From: Clostridium pasteurianum DSM 525 = ATCC 6013 | Lineage (GTDB): Bacteria > Bacillota > Clostridia > Clostridiales > Clostridiaceae | NCBI RefSeq assembly: GCF_000807255.1 | Contig: NZ_CP009268.1 | Coordinates: forward strand, 3,068,384 to 3,132,383 | Direction: 5' to 3' | DNA length: 64,000 bases | Part shown: positions 1 to 9,927 of the stretch, one piece after another | How the letters are laid out: each line of letters starts with the position of its first letter | Numbering within the stretch: the stretch's first letter is position 1 | The notes under the pieces: generated by a model | Database searches by the model: none | What the model was told of the DNA's origin: nothing | The model's input: the letters and a program-made list of their open reading frames with translations, nothing else | Made by a program: the position numbers and the translations under genes

Positions 1-252
1 GTTTAGATATCTATGATACTTAGGAAGTCTTTTTATTACTGCCATAGATATATTTTTTTTCTTTTCCAACTGTTGCACCCCTTACCTCTGAAATATATAC
101 TTATTATATTCTACCACATATCAGTAATTTTACACTTGTTTTTTGATAAAAATTACACAATACTTATATAAAAATTAAAATATACTGTAATTTTTTAAAT
201 TAAAATAGTAAAATAATAGTTATACACTTAATATTAGGCTGGTGATTAAATT
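1..252. other. Gene-free leader before ABC-F gene
   Basis: Very AT-rich DNA without a supportable reading frame. The last bases before the first gene carry a weak ribosome site (GGCTGGTGATTAAATT) and presumably its promoter. I see no riboswitch or attenuator I can support. Confidence 0.5.
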
Positions 253-2166
253 ATGATAGTTTTAAGTACAAAAAATATAACTAAAGGCTATGGAATAGAT
301 ATAATTTTAGAAGATGTAAACTTTACTATAAATGAAGGTGAAAAAGTAGGTCTTATAGGGGCAAATGGCGCTGGAAAATCTACTTTATTTAAAATCTTAA
401 CAAATCAACTAGATCAAGACAGCGGCGAACTATTCATAGATAAAAATAAAAGAGTAGGATATCTTTCTCAGCATCTGTCTTTAGATGAATCAAATACAGT
501 ATATGATGAACTTCTATCTGTATTTAAAGAATTATTGGATATTGAAAAAAAATTAAATAACCTGGAATCAAAGATGAATGAACCTTATGATATTGAAAAT
601 GAAGAATATCATAACAAAATAATAAAGGATTATACCACTTTAACAGAACTTTATGACACTAAAGGAGGTTATACCTATAAAGGCGAAATAAATAGAGTTT
701 TAAATGGACTTGGATTTTCCTCAGAAAATTATGATAAAATTATAAATCTTTTAAGTGGTGGTCAAAAAACAAGAGTAGCTCTTTGTAAACTTCTACTCAC
801 AAAACCAGATATTCTTCTCTTGGATGAGCCAACTAATCATTTGGATTTAGATGCCATTGAATGGCTCGAACAGTATCTTATAGCTTATAAGGGTACTGTA
901 ATTTTAATATCTCATGACAGATATTTTTTAGATGCTATAACTGAAAAAACCTTGGAAATGATATCTGGCCACGTGAATGTATATTCCGGAAATTATACCC
1001 AAGCATTAGATTTAAAAAAGAAAAATTATGAAGTTCAATTAAAAGCTTATAAATTACAACAGGCTGAAATAAAAAGGCAAGAAGAAATAATTGAAAAATA
1101 TAGATCTTTTAATAGAGAAAAAAGTATAAAAGCAGCTGAAAGCAGGCAAAAATCTTTAGATAAAATTGAAAGAATAAAAGCCCCCGATAAAGATGGAAGA
1201 GCATCAAGAATTAATTTTGAAACTTTAATCAAAAGTGGTAATGATGTACTTCACATCGAAAATTTATCAAAAAGTTTCGGTGAAAAACAGCTATTTAAAT
1301 CTTTAAATCTGGATATAAAACGTGGAGAAAAAACAGCTCTTATAGGTGAAAATGGAAGAGGTAAAACTACTCTTTTTAACATATTGATGGATAATATTAA
1401 AAGCGATACCGGTATAAAGGTTTTAGGTAAAAATGTATTCATAGGATATTATGATCAGGAACAGTCTGATTTGAACGATGAAAAAACTATTCTAGATGAA
1501 GTATGGGATGATTTTCCCAATATGACTACCACAGAACTTAGAAATGCCTTAGCTGCTTTTTTATTTACTGGTGATGACGTTTTTAAGAAAATACATAATC
1601 TTAGTGGTGGAGAAAAATGTAGAATTAATCTTTTAAAATTGATGTTGTCTAAAAGTAATTTTCTTCTTCTAGATGAGCCTACAAACCACCTTGATATAGT
1701 ATCCCGTGAAGCTCTAGAAGAAGCTCTTTTAGGTTATGACGGTACTATCCTTGTAATTTCTCATGATAGATATTTTTTAAATAAGGTTGTTTCTAAAATC
1801 TACGAACTTGAAATAAATGGAGTAAAAGAGTACTTAGGTAATTACACTTATTATATAGAAAAGAAGAGAAATCCTACTAGATTTGAAGAGGAGAAAACAG
1901 TTTTTGGTAAAACAAAAACTCAAATAAATCTGGAGAAAAAGAAAAAAAGAGAAGAAGAAAAATCTAAAAAAGAAGAAAAACTTAAGCTAAAAAATATTGA
2001 AGAAGAAATAACTGATGTTGAAAGTAAAATATCACTACTTGAAAATAAATTATGTACCGAAGAAGTTTATTCAAATCCTGAAAAAAGTGAAAAAATAAAT
2101 AAAGAACTTTTGGATACTAAAAATAAATTAGAAGATTTATACAACCAGTGGGAAAATTACCTGTAA
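253..2166 (+). CDS. ABC-F family ATPase (duplicated ABC domains)
   Basis: Soluble ATPase with two ABC cassettes in one chain and no membrane segments, the hallmark of ABC-F proteins, which act on the ribosome (translation factors or antibiotic protection) rather than in transport. Walker A GANGAGKST lies at residues 36-44 and the first signature LSGGQKTRVAL near 170, followed by LLLDEPTNHLD. The second cassette begins near residue 335 with GENGRGKTT, signature LSGGEKCRINLL and another LDEPTNHLD. Between them is the charged helical linker, and after the second cassette a long Lys/Glu-rich coiled-coil tail. At 637 residues it is full length and resembles YdiF/Uup-type members. Resistance versus housekeeping role cannot be decided from sequence. 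It is monocistronic, ending in a strong hairpin. Confidence 0.9.
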   Translation: MIVLSTKNITKGYGIDIILEDVNFTINEGEKVGLIGANGAGKSTLFKILTNQLDQDSGELFIDKNKRVGYLSQHLSLDESNTVYDELLSVFKELLDIEKKLNNLESKMNEPYDIENEEYHNKIIKDYTTLTELYDTKGGYTYKGEINRVLNGLGFSSENYDKIINLLSGGQKTRVALCKLLLTKPDILLLDEPTNHLDLDAIEWLEQYLIAYKGTVILISHDRYFLDAITEKTLEMISGHVNVYSGNYTQALDLKKKNYEVQLKAYKLQQAEIKRQEEIIEKYRSFNREKSIKAAESRQKSLDKIERIKAPDKDGRASRINFETLIKSGNDVLHIENLSKSFGEKQLFKSLNLDIKRGEKTALIGENGRGKTTLFNILMDNIKSDTGIKVLGKNVFIGYYDQEQSDLNDEKTILDEVWDDFPNMTTTELRNALAAFLFTGDDVFKKIHNLSGGEKCRINLLKLMLSKSNFLLLDEPTNHLDIVSREALEEALLGYDGTILVISHDRYFLNKVVSKIYELEINGVKEYLGNYTYYIEKKRNPTRFEEEKTVFGKTKTQINLEKKKKREEEKSKKEEKLKLKNIEEEITDVESKISLLENKLCTEEVYSNPEKSEKINKELLDTKNKLEDLYNQWENYL

Positions 2167-2179
2167 TTTTCCCACTGGT
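2144..2179. terminator. Convergent terminator hairpin
   Basis: Perfect 17-bp inverted repeat (2144-2160 and 2163-2179) with a 2-base loop. It overlaps the ABC-F stop codon and sits just before the end of the opposing lytT-like gene, so it can serve both. Confidence 0.8.
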
Positions 2180-2190
2180 ATAATGCATCA

Positions 2191-2961
2191 TTAAAAACCA
2201 AAATATTCTTTAAGTTTTTTTACATTATTTCTACTTATAGGTATTTCTGATTTCTTCTCATCATCCATAACAAGTTTATAAGTACCATTAAACCAAGAAT
2301 AGAATTCCTTTACATTATCCATATTTACAAGATAGCTTCTATGGCATCTGAAAAAACTTGTTTTCTCTTGTAATTGATATAGATTTGACATAACAATATA
2401 TTTCTCCTTTCTGGTTTTTACATAAGTTCTATCCTCCTCTATATAACAATAATATATATCCGATGCATCTACTAAAATTGTCTTTCCATTACTTTCACAG
2501 GGTATTTTTTTCAATATCTTTTTATCTTTATCTATTTTATCTATTAGCTTATTGAGCATATAGGGTATTTTTTCACTTTCCATATTTTTTTTGCTTCTCT
2601 TATCTATAAGCCTATCTATAGTAATTTTTATTCTCTCTTCATCAAAAGGTTTAAGCACATAATCCAAAGCATAGAGTTTGAAAGCCTTTAATGCATACTT
2701 TTCATAGGCAGTAACAAATATTATATCTATAGAGTCATTAAAATTTTTTATTATATCCGCTACTTCTGTTCCAGTTCTTCCTGGTATATTTATATCTAAA
2801 AAAACTGCATCTGGTCCTTCATTTTTTACAATTTCCACAGCACTTTTACCATCATGTACAATTCTATTCACAAGTATATTATCATTCTTTGATATTATAT
2901 AATTAAGTTCCTCCGCAGCTGGTATTTCATCCTCTACAATAATACATTTTATTTTATCCAT
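2191..2961 (-). CDS. LytTR-family response regulator
   Basis: Response regulator of the LytR/AlgR type, 256 residues. The N-terminal receiver domain (about 3-120) has the acidic pair E10/D11, phosphoacceptor D56 in VFLDINIPG, and a conserved Lys in YVLKPFDEERI. The C-terminal LytTR DNA-binding domain (about 150-250) contains FFRCHRSYLVN and the terminal PISRNN..LKE block. Its start overlaps the 3' end of the upstream kinase gene by 8 nt, indicating translational coupling. By analogy with E. coli BtsR/YpdB, which control CstA-family transporters, it probably activates the divergent cstA-like gene. Confidence 0.9.
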   Translation of the reverse strand: MDKIKCIIVEDEIPAAEELNYIISKNDNILVNRIVHDGKSAVEIVKNEGPDAVFLDINIPGRTGTEVADIIKNFNDSIDIIFVTAYEKYALKAFKLYALDYVLKPFDEERIKITIDRLIDKRSKKNMESEKIPYMLNKLIDKIDKDKKILKKIPCESNGKTILVDASDIYYCYIEEDRTYVKTRKEKYIVMSNLYQLQEKTSFFRCHRSYLVNMDNVKEFYSWFNGTYKLVMDDEKKSEIPISRNNVKKLKEYFGF

Positions 2962-4639
2962 TCACTACTTCCTCCTCTTTAATGGGTATGATAAAATTAA
3001 TTTTTGTTCCACTATTCAAATGAGTTTCTATACTTAATGCAGATTCTTGTCCATACAATAATTTTAATCTTTCATTAACGTTTTTAAGACCTATACCAGG
3101 CCAATTTATGAGAACTTCCCTTAGTCTTTCTTCATCCATTCCAATACCTGTATCTTCTATAGAAAAATTTATTTCACTACCTTCCAGAGAAACTCTTAAA
3201 TATATACTTCCTCCTTCCATTTTAGGTAATATTCCATGTTTTACTGCATTCTCCACAATTGGCTGTAATATAAACGAAGGTACTTTAGCATCCATAATTT
3301 TGTCTGGTATATCAATAAATAGTTTTAATCTATCTCCAAATCTTGCCTTTTCAATAGAAAAATAAGATTGAATAAAATCCACTTCTTCTTTTAGATGAAC
3401 AAAATCTTCTTGCCGCTTCAATGTCTTTCTAAAATAATTAGATAGATTTAATATAAGGTCTCTAGCTTTTAATGGATTAGTTCTGCAAAAAGATGAAATG
3501 GTATTCAAAGCATTGAATAAAAAATGTGGCTCTATTTGAGCACGAAGAATTCTAAATTTTGCTGTTGATGCTTCCTCCGCTAGCTTGTTCAATTTATATA
3601 ATTCTATTTGATTTGACAATAATTCACTTAGCTCTTCTGCAAACTCTGTAAAATAGACAGTAATATTTTTTTTAGATTTCATTCCAAGCCCCAGTACTCC
3701 TTCAAAATCCGAATTATCTATTTTAAAAGGCGAACATATGAAAAACATATTGTCTATTTTTATAGTTTTGTAACTTGGAGATTTATAATAGCCTTTTAAT
3801 ATGTCTATTAAAAATTTTTTATTTATATCTTCACCTGAGCAAGTTAATATTCCCTCTTTATTACCTATAAATATTCCATCTATATTAGTAGTTTCGTATA
3901 TTATATTAGAAACTTTCTTTGCTGTATCAGTATTAAGACCTTTTCTCATATACTTTAAAGTTTTTCTTGCTATATTCAAAGCCTTTTGTGCCTCTATAGC
4001 AGCAATTCTATTGCAGTCCTCCTTAGCACTTTTTATTGTACTTATAAAGATAATAGTTCCCATAGAATTTATTAATATCATAGGTACGGCTATAGCTTTA
4101 ACTAAATTCACAGCGCTATAAAAAGGATATGATAATATTAAAATTATAAGCATTTGAAAAGCTTCTGCAATTACTGCTGCTATGCAGGCATATCTTATGT
4201 TAAAATTTTTATTTTTTACTTTATTACCTATAATTCCGGCTATAATCCCCTCCACTACAGTAGATATTCCACAGGCAAAAGCAGTAAATCCTCCTAAGAA
4301 ATATCTATGAGTACCTGAAATAATCCCCACCATCATTCCAATAAAAGGTCCATAAATATATCCCGATACTATGGAGGCTATAGGTCTTGTATTTGCTATA
4401 GCATCATAAATTCCTAAATTTCCTTTGGATATATTAATTTCATGTTTTGCATAGGGACCTATATCTATTCCCGTATAATTACCTATAACACCTAATAAAG
4501 CAAAAAATAGAATTACAAAAATCTTATTTCTCCTTCTTGAATTTTTTTCTATTAATTTTTTTAAAAGATTGGATTGATTGTACATATAAGCAAACAGTAC
4601 AATAAGAGACATATTTTCCAGTAATTTAATATATATCAA
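2954..4639 (-). CDS. LytS-type sensor histidine kinase (5TM-LYT)
   Basis: Membrane histidine kinase of the LytS/BtsS group. Residues 1 to about 190 form several hydrophobic segments of the 5TM-5TMR_LYT sensor, with the conserved NYTGIDIGP and RPIASIVSGYIYGP stretches. A GAF-like region follows (about 220-340), then the His_kinase block with EPHFLFNALNTISSF (phospho-acceptor His) and a HATPase region with NAVKHGI and DTGIGM. I chose a TTG start at 4639 because AGGAG lies 8 nt upstream and the resulting MIYIKLLENMSLIVL matches the usual LytS N-terminus; an ATG at 4669 would add ten residues but lacks a good ribosome site. It is co-transcribed with the overlapping regulator. Confidence 0.88.
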   Translation of the reverse strand: MIYIKLLENMSLIVLFAYMYNQSNLLKKLIEKNSRRRNKIFVILFFALLGVIGNYTGIDIGPYAKHEINISKGNLGIYDAIANTRPIASIVSGYIYGPFIGMMVGIISGTHRYFLGGFTAFACGISTVVEGIIAGIIGNKVKNKNFNIRYACIAAVIAEAFQMLIILILSYPFYSAVNLVKAIAVPMILINSMGTIIFISTIKSAKEDCNRIAAIEAQKALNIARKTLKYMRKGLNTDTAKKVSNIIYETTNIDGIFIGNKEGILTCSGEDINKKFLIDILKGYYKSPSYKTIKIDNMFFICSPFKIDNSDFEGVLGLGMKSKKNITVYFTEFAEELSELLSNQIELYKLNKLAEEASTAKFRILRAQIEPHFLFNALNTISSFCRTNPLKARDLILNLSNYFRKTLKRQEDFVHLKEEVDFIQSYFSIEKARFGDRLKLFIDIPDKIMDAKVPSFILQPIVENAVKHGILPKMEGGSIYLRVSLEGSEINFSIEDTGIGMDEERLREVLINWPGIGLKNVNERLKLLYGQESALSIETHLNSGTKINFIIPIKEEEVVNG

Positions 4640-4762
4640 AACCACCACTCCTAATATCACAGTGCTCATGTAAATTATACCAATTAATATAATAATTTAA
4701 TTATATACCTAATTTAATTTATTGTTAACATAAAATTAAATACCAATTGGGCTTTAATTTTA

Positions 4763-4792
4763 ACCGTTTACTGTTCTTTTTTAACACTTTAG
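4763..4792 (+). promoter_or_regulatory. Candidate LytTR tandem binding site
   Basis: Two related 9-mers, ACCGTTTAC at 4763 and ACACTTTAG at 4784, lie in the same orientation 21 bp apart, two helical turns as expected for LytTR direct repeats. They sit about 40-65 bp upstream of the putative cstA -10 box, a position suited to an activator. The match to the LytTR consensus is partial. Confidence 0.4.
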
Positions 4793-4810
4793 TCTATTTA
4801 AGTGTTAAAA
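4779..4810. promoter_or_regulatory. 11-bp inverted repeat in cstA promoter region
   Basis: TTTTAACACTT (4779-4789) and AAGTGTTAAAA (4800-4810) are perfect reverse complements separated by 10 bp. It could be an operator or a short terminator for upstream transcription. It overlaps the proposed LytTR repeat, so the two readings compete. Confidence 0.45.
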
Positions 4811-4828
4811 TCTATGCTCCTAAAGTAT

Positions 4829-4850
4829 TATAATATTGTAAACGATTTTA
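4829..4850 (+). promoter_or_regulatory. cstA -10 box and cre-like site
   Basis: TATAAT at 4829-4834 has no good -35 box 17 bp upstream, consistent with activator dependence. TGTAAACGATTTTA at 4837-4850 directly downstream resembles a CcpA cre site, in a roadblock position. Confidence 0.45.
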
Positions 4851-4881
4851 ATATGAATTTATTAAAGAAAGGGGTATTCAT

Positions 4882-6708
4882 ATGAATTCTATAGTTTTAG
4901 TAATCATAGGTGCATTAATATTAGTCCTAGGTTACAGATTTTATGGCTGCTGGATAGCAGCAAAAGTCCTTGTACTAGACAAAAACAGAGAAGTGCCAGC
5001 TAAAAAATTTGAAGATGGACATGACTATCTGCCTACTAACAAATGGGTTCTTCTAGGTCAGCATTTTGCGGCAATTGCTGGTGCGGGACCACTTATAGGA
5101 CCAGTTCTTGCAGCTCAATTCGGTTATCTTCCAGGTACACTTTGGATTTTAATTGGTGGTGTCCTCGCTGGAGCTGTACATGATTTAGTTATCTTATTTG
5201 CATCAGTAAGACAAGATGGGCAGACAATTGCTGAAATTGCAAGAAAAAATCTAGGTACCAGAATGGGTTTTATTACATCTATTTCAGTTATTTTTATATT
5301 AATAATAACCATGGCTGGACTTGGACTTCCAATAGTAAATTCTCTTGCCAACAGTCCTTGGGGAACTTTTACAGTTGGTTTTACCATTCCAGCTTCAATA
5401 TTTATAGGTATTTATCTTAAATTCATACGTCCTGGTAAAATAGGTGAAGCTACTATAATAGGTATGGCACTTATATTAATAGGAGTTATTCTTGGACCAA
5501 CTATTCAAACTTCAATCATCGCTCCATTTTTTACTTTCAATGTAAAACAGATATCACTTATTCTCGCTATATATGGTTTTTGCGGAGCTGTTCTTCCAGT
5601 ATGGCTGTTACTACTGCCAAGAGGTTACCTAAGTACTTATATGAAGGTTGGCGTTATATTAATACTTGTGCTTGGTATTATACTGGTCAGACCAATCATA
5701 CAAATGCCTGCATTTACGCCTTTTGTTAATGGCGGCGGTCCCATAGTTCCCGGGAAAGTATTTCCTTTCATATTTATAACCATAGCCTGCGGTGCCCTCT
5801 CTGGATTCCATTGTCTTATAAGTACAGGTACTTCACCAAAACTTATTGCAAATGAAAAAGACATATTGCCTGTAGGATATGGTTCAATGGTCATAGAATC
5901 CTTTGTAGCTTTAATTGCACTTATTGCTGCTACTTGTCTTCCAACAGCTGATTATTTCGCTATAAACTCTGCACCTGCCCTATTCGCAAAACTTAATATG
6001 ATTCCAAAAGAATTACCTATGCTATCACAACTGGTAGGAGAAAATCTGGCAGGAAGGCCTGGTGGTTCCGTATCTCTTGCAGTAGGTATGTCCTATGTAT
6101 TTTATAAAATTCCAGGTTTAAAAGCTTTAATGTCTTACTGGTATCATTTCTGCATAATGTTTGAAGCTTTATTCATTCTTACAACTATAGATTCAGGTAC
6201 CAGAATAGGAAGATATCTATTTCAGGATTTATTCGGTAAATTTTACAAACCTTTTAAAAAACAAGATTCTTGGTTCAATACTATATTATTCAGTTTCATT
6301 ATGACTTTCTGCTGGGGATATTTATTATATACAGGAAATATATCAACCATTTGGCCTTTATTTGGTGTAGCAAATCAAAGTCTGGCTGCTATAACCTTTG
6401 CTATAGGTACCTCGGTATTAATAAAAATGAAAAAGAAAAAATATATACTTATAACAATAATACCTATGATATTTATAAGTGTAGCTACTTTGACGGCATC
6501 CTTTGAAAATATAATTGGCAATTACATTCCAAACCACAAAACTACCCTTACAGTATTATCTATAATTCTCATAGTTATACTGGCAGTCATATTATATGAA
6601 AGCATAAAGAGCTGGATTTCTGATTTAAAATCTCATAAATATGATTCTCCAAAAAAGACTACTGTAAAAGAAAATGTTAATATAGGAATAGATACTTCTA
6701 CTAAATAA
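4882..6708 (+). CDS. cstA: CstA/BtsT-family transporter
   Basis: Polytopic inner-membrane protein of 608 residues with about 16 hydrophobic segments, the size and layout of the CstA (carbon starvation) family. Recognisable family stretches include GQHFAAIAGAGPLIGPVLAAQFG near residue 55-80 and FHCLISTGTSPK near 315. CstA and BtsT (YjiY) of E. coli import pyruvate with protons and, for BtsT, are controlled by a LytS/LytT-type pair. The divergent LytST pair here repeats that arrangement, so pyruvate is the best substrate guess; peptides are the older alternative. AAAGGGG precedes the ATG at a suitable distance. A strong bidirectional terminator follows. Confidence 0.88.
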   Translation: MNSIVLVIIGALILVLGYRFYGCWIAAKVLVLDKNREVPAKKFEDGHDYLPTNKWVLLGQHFAAIAGAGPLIGPVLAAQFGYLPGTLWILIGGVLAGAVHDLVILFASVRQDGQTIAEIARKNLGTRMGFITSISVIFILIITMAGLGLPIVNSLANSPWGTFTVGFTIPASIFIGIYLKFIRPGKIGEATIIGMALILIGVILGPTIQTSIIAPFFTFNVKQISLILAIYGFCGAVLPVWLLLLPRGYLSTYMKVGVILILVLGIILVRPIIQMPAFTPFVNGGGPIVPGKVFPFIFITIACGALSGFHCLISTGTSPKLIANEKDILPVGYGSMVIESFVALIALIAATCLPTADYFAINSAPALFAKLNMIPKELPMLSQLVGENLAGRPGGSVSLAVGMSYVFYKIPGLKALMSYWYHFCIMFEALFILTTIDSGTRIGRYLFQDLFGKFYKPFKKQDSWFNTILFSFIMTFCWGYLLYTGNISTIWPLFGVANQSLAAITFAIGTSVLIKMKKKKYILITIIPMIFISVATLTASFENIIGNYIPNHKTTLTVLSIILIVILAVILYESIKSWISDLKSHKYDSPKKTTVKENVNIGIDTSTK

Positions 6709-6782
6709 TATTTATTTTATAATATAGTCTCATAATTAAAAATTTTTAAATATATATACTATTTGCCATCTATAAATAAGAA

Positions 6783-6827
6783 TAAAAATGAGAACTAACG
6801 GAAAATTTTCTGTTAGTTCTCATTTTT
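6783..6827. terminator. Bidirectional terminator
   Basis: Long inverted repeat: AAAAATGAGAACTAAC pairs with GTTAGTTCTCATTTTT. A-run on one side and T-run on the other let it stop both cstA (+) and ssb (-). Confidence 0.85.
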
Positions 6828-6829
6828 AT

Positions 6830-7165
6830 TTAACTTGCACTTTCCTTTTTAGAATCTAAAAATAGTACTTCTTCTCCTATTACTTCTGTTACATATTTTC
6901 TATTTCCATCTTTTGTTTCATAACTTCTTATCTGGAGTCTTCCGCTAATACTAAGAAGTCTTCCCTTTTTCATATAATTGCATACAAGTTCTGCGGTCTT
7001 ACCCCAAACCACTACTGGAACAAAGTCAGCTTCTCTCTCCCCTTTTGCATTTATAAAGTTTCTGTTTACTGCCACTGTAAAATTGCATACTTCTCTTCCA
7101 TTTGATTCGATATGTTTTAATTCAGGATCCCTTACCAATCTTCCTACCAATAAAACTTTATTCAT
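6830..7165 (-). CDS. ssb: Single-stranded DNA-binding protein
   Basis: OB-fold SSB starting MNKVLLVGRLVRDPELK, with the family stretches NFTVAVNR and FVPVVVWGKTAE. At 111 residues it stops shortly after the OB fold and lacks the long flexible tail and acidic DDDIPF tip that recruit partners in canonical SSB. It is therefore likely a secondary SSB of the short clostridial type, not the replication SSB next to rpsF/rpsR. It is monocistronic; no phage or competence genes adjoin it. Confidence 0.88.
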   Translation of the reverse strand: MNKVLLVGRLVRDPELKHIESNGREVCNFTVAVNRNFINAKGEREADFVPVVVWGKTAELVCNYMKKGRLLSISGRLQIRSYETKDGNRKYVTEVIGEEVLFLDSKKESAS

Positions 7166-7311
7166 ACTCTTCCTCCATAATATTTAAATTAATATCTACA
7201 TTATGGACATATTTTAAATTCGTATACAAAATTTCTCAATCATTTTCTATTTTAATTAAATTATTATTTAATTATCCTAATTGTTAAACATAAAAAATCT
7301 ATTGAACACAA

Positions 7312-8163
7312 CTAAAATGTATTTTTAAAGCCTTTTCCATGCACTTCAGCAGCATCGAGTATTGACATAAATGCATGAGGATCTATTTCATTTACTATAT
7401 GTTTCAATTTTGGCACCTGTGATAGAGAAACTATACAATATATTACCTTAATTTGTTTCTTTGTATAGTAACCTTCTGCATAAAAAATGGTAGAAGACCT
7501 GTTAAGATCACTTTTAATTTTCTCATTTATTTCTTCATCCTTCTCTGTTATTATAAACATCAGTTTTCTTCTATCAAAGCCTTTGATAGCCTTGTCTACT
7601 GTATAGGAAACTATATACATAGACATTAGCGTATATAATCCTTTTTCCAATCCAAAAAATACAGAACCAACACATATTATTAATAGATTTATAATAAAAT
7701 TTATTTTTCCCACATCATAATCATATCTTTTTCTCATGATTACAGAAATTATATCTGATCCTGCCAAAGAACCGTGGTTTCCAAATATTATTCCCATGGC
7801 TATTCCCTGGAGAACTCCTCCATAGATACCAGATAGTAAAATATCATTTAAGTGAAAATAACCAGAAATATTCCTAGTTAATATCAAGAAAGTAGATTGA
7901 GCTAAAGTTCCCAATATAGTTAATATGGTAAATTCCCTGTCTATTTCTTTTATACTCAATATAAACAAAGGTATGTTAAGCAATATTATAAAGTATCCTG
8001 CTGGAATACCGCTGAGATATTGTATGATAAGAGAAATACCACCAATACCTCCACTTAAAAGTTTAAAGGGTATAAAAAACATATTTACTGCTATGGCAGA
8101 AATAAAACTACCTAGTAGTATTAAAAATATACTTTTAATTGTCACAAACTGGTTCTTTGTCAA
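7312..8163 (-). CDS. YitT-family membrane protein
   Basis: Integral membrane protein with five or six N-terminal hydrophobic segments (YitT_membrane, about 10-190) and a soluble DUF2179 domain at the C-terminus (about 210-275), including EGYYTKKQIKVIYCIVS and the terminal ISILDAAEVHGKGF-like block. The family has no firmly established substrate. I prefer the TTG start at 8163 because GGGAGG lies 8 nt upstream and the N-terminus then matches relatives. An ATG at 8193 overlapping the tsaD stop by four bases (ATGA) is the alternative. It is in an operon with tsaD and the NERD gene. Confidence 0.82.
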   Translation of the reverse strand: MTKNQFVTIKSIFLILLGSFISAIAVNMFFIPFKLLSGGIGGISLIIQYLSGIPAGYFIILLNIPLFILSIKEIDREFTILTILGTLAQSTFLILTRNISGYFHLNDILLSGIYGGVLQGIAMGIIFGNHGSLAGSDIISVIMRKRYDYDVGKINFIINLLIICVGSVFFGLEKGLYTLMSMYIVSYTVDKAIKGFDRRKLMFIITEKDEEINEKIKSDLNRSSTIFYAEGYYTKKQIKVIYCIVSLSQVPKLKHIVNEIDPHAFMSILDAAEVHGKGFKNTF

Positions 8164-8189
8164 AAATCCTTCCTCCCATATACTATTTA

Positions 8190-9212
8190 TCATCTCTCAC
8201 CAAGTTTCAAATTTGGTACCGCATTAAAATCTAAAGGTGCAGTAACTCCTTTAATATATTCAAAATAGGCTGCACTGCCTATCATAGCCGCATTATCAGT
8301 ACAAAGCACTGGTTCTGGAAACAATATATTAATATTTTTTCTTTTTCCTTCTTCTATCATAACTTTTCTAAGAGCAGAATTTGATGCTACTCCTCCTGCG
8401 ATAGCTATCCTGTTCACCTTTTTTATTTCACAGGCTTTCATAGCATTATCTACCAAAAAATCTACCACTGCCTTTTGAAAGGAGGCTGCTACATCGGCTT
8501 TATTTATTTTTTCCTTCTTCATTTCCATCTTATTAAGATAATTAAGCACTGCTGATTTAACTCCACTGAAGGAGAAATCCAAAGATTTTTCATGAAAATT
8601 TGCTCTAGGAAACTTAATTGCATTCTCATTTCCCTCTTTAGAAAGTTTATCTATTTTAGGGCCTCCAGGATATCCAAGTCCTATGGCTCTTGCCACCTTG
8701 TCATAGGCCTCTCCTGCAGCATCATCCCTTGTTTGTCCCATAACCTCAAAATCACCATAATTTTTCATGTAAACTATAAAAGTATGACCACCGGACACTA
8801 CAAGACACACAAAAGGGGGCTCTAAATTTTCATACTGAATAAAATTTGCGCTTATATGACCCTCTATGTGATTAACTCCTACAAGTGGCTTACCTAAAGA
8901 ATAGGCTAATCCCTTTGCATATTGTACTCCAACCAGCAATGCTCCTACTAATCCCGGTCCATAAGTAACCCCTATGGCATCAATATCCTCAAAAGAAATT
9001 TCTGCTTTTTTTAAGGCCTCTTCCACTACTGCACTTATTACTTCAATATGTTTTCGTGAAGCTACTTCTGGTACAACTCCACCAAATTTAGTATGTATAT
9101 CTATCTGTGAAGATATTATATTTGACAATACCTTTCTTCCATTTACTACTACTGCTGCAGAAGTTTCATCACAACTGCTCTCAATAGCAAGTATTTTTAT
9201 ATATTTATCCAT
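8190..9212 (-). CDS. tsaD: tRNA N6-threonylcarbamoyladenosine synthase TsaD
   Basis: Transfers the threonylcarbamoyl group from TC-AMP to A37 of ANN-decoding tRNAs, working with TsaB and TsaE. At 340 residues it is full length. The ASKHA fold is clear: [14 protein letters not shown] at the N-terminus, the metal-binding histidines in [11 protein letters not shown], the glycine-rich [10 protein letters not shown], and [14 protein letters not shown] with CTDNAAMIG near the C-terminus. The partner genes tsaB/tsaE are not in the window. The start has AAGGTGG upstream, which overlaps the end of the NERD gene. Confidence 0.95.
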   Translation of the reverse strand: MDKYIKILAIESSCDETSAAVVVNGRKVLSNIISSQIDIHTKFGGVVPEVASRKHIEVISAVVEEALKKAEISFEDIDAIGVTYGPGLVGALLVGVQYAKGLAYSLGKPLVGVNHIEGHISANFIQYENLEPPFVCLVVSGGHTFIVYMKNYGDFEVMGQTRDDAAGEAYDKVARAIGLGYPGGPKIDKLSKEGNENAIKFPRANFHEKSLDFSFSGVKSAVLNYLNKMEMKKEKINKADVAASFQKAVVDFLVDNAMKACEIKKVNRIAIAGGVASNSALRKVMIEEGKRKNINILFPEPVLCTDNAAMIGSAAYFEYIKGVTAPLDFNAVPNLKLGER

Positions 9213-9213
9213 A

Positions 9214-9927
9214 CTACCACCTTCCTTTATCTATGAATTTTCCTATTCCTTTTAGTTTATCAGAAGTTATTAAAACTTCTCTTTTACTCTCTATAAATTG
9301 AATTAAATTCTCAGATTTAAGTACAGTAGTTGAACCTCCCTGTACTTTCAAATTTATATATTTATTATTATTAAAAACAACGATAGAATAAATTGGCATA
9401 ACCTTAAAATCTGAATGTCTAAAAAAATTCTTAATGGCGTTCACATGTCCTCTAGACTGTCTGCAGGGATTATAAAATCTCTTTTCGTATTTAGTCCCTC
9501 CTTTTCCTATCTTTATCTGAATCCATTCGCTATCTTCTTCTCCCCCAATGATTGTTCCAGTCATATTTTTTGTTTCAATGCAAAATATCCCATAAGTGGA
9601 TAACACCAAATGATCTATTTGTGCCCCTTTTTCTTTCCCACCTATTATAATGTCATTGTATACTATATATTTATTGCTTAAATTGCATAATAATTTTGAT
9701 ACTGCCTTTTCTCCTTGAATACCATACTTATATATTTTGCTTCTATTGTGAAAATGAATAATACCTATAAAAGCTACAACAAAAATTATTAAAGATATAT
9801 AGATATTCTTATAATAAACATAAGCATACACAGAAGCTATACATGTCAAAAAGGCAACAATTTGAAAAATTAAATTTTTAATCCACTTAATGTTTAATGA
9901 AGTTTCTTTACTTTTTATAATTGCCAT
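9214..9927 (-). CDS. NERD-domain membrane protein
   Basis: Protein of 237 residues with two hydrophobic segments near the N-terminus (about 15-55) followed by a NERD (nuclease-related) domain at about 72-185. Nuclease-fold landmarks are [31 protein letters not shown] and the later [13 protein letters not shown]. The D-x(n)-ExK arrangement (IDH...IETK) is kept, so catalysis is possible. Cellular role is unknown for this family. It is immediately upstream of tsaD (1 nt between stop and ATG), so the two are probably co-transcribed. Confidence 0.82.
   Translation of the reverse strand: MAIIKSKETSLNIKWIKNLIFQIVAFLTCIASVYAYVYYKNIYISLIIFVVAFIGIIHFHNRSKIYKYGIQGEKAVSKLLCNLSNKYIVYNDIIIGGKEKGAQIDHLVLSTYGIFCIETKNMTGTIIGGEEDSEWIQIKIGKGGTKYEKRFYNPCRQSRGHVNAIKNFFRHSDFKVMPIYSIVVFNNNKYINLKVQGGSTTVLKSENLIQFIESKREVLITSDKLKGIGKFIDKGRW

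Noticed and set aside
1-60. GATATCTAT at the window start as a fifth copy of the palindromic repeat
   Set aside because: Only a short match; neither the conserved right half nor a partner end can be seen.
3108-4121. Open frames on the plus strand across the LytS-type kinase gene
   Set aside because: They mirror the kinase's codons, lack ribosome sites and resemble no family; antisense shadows of a clear gene.
4779-4810. Inverted repeat before cstA as a transcription terminator
   Set aside because: No gene runs into it from either side and no T-run follows; kept as a regulatory repeat instead.
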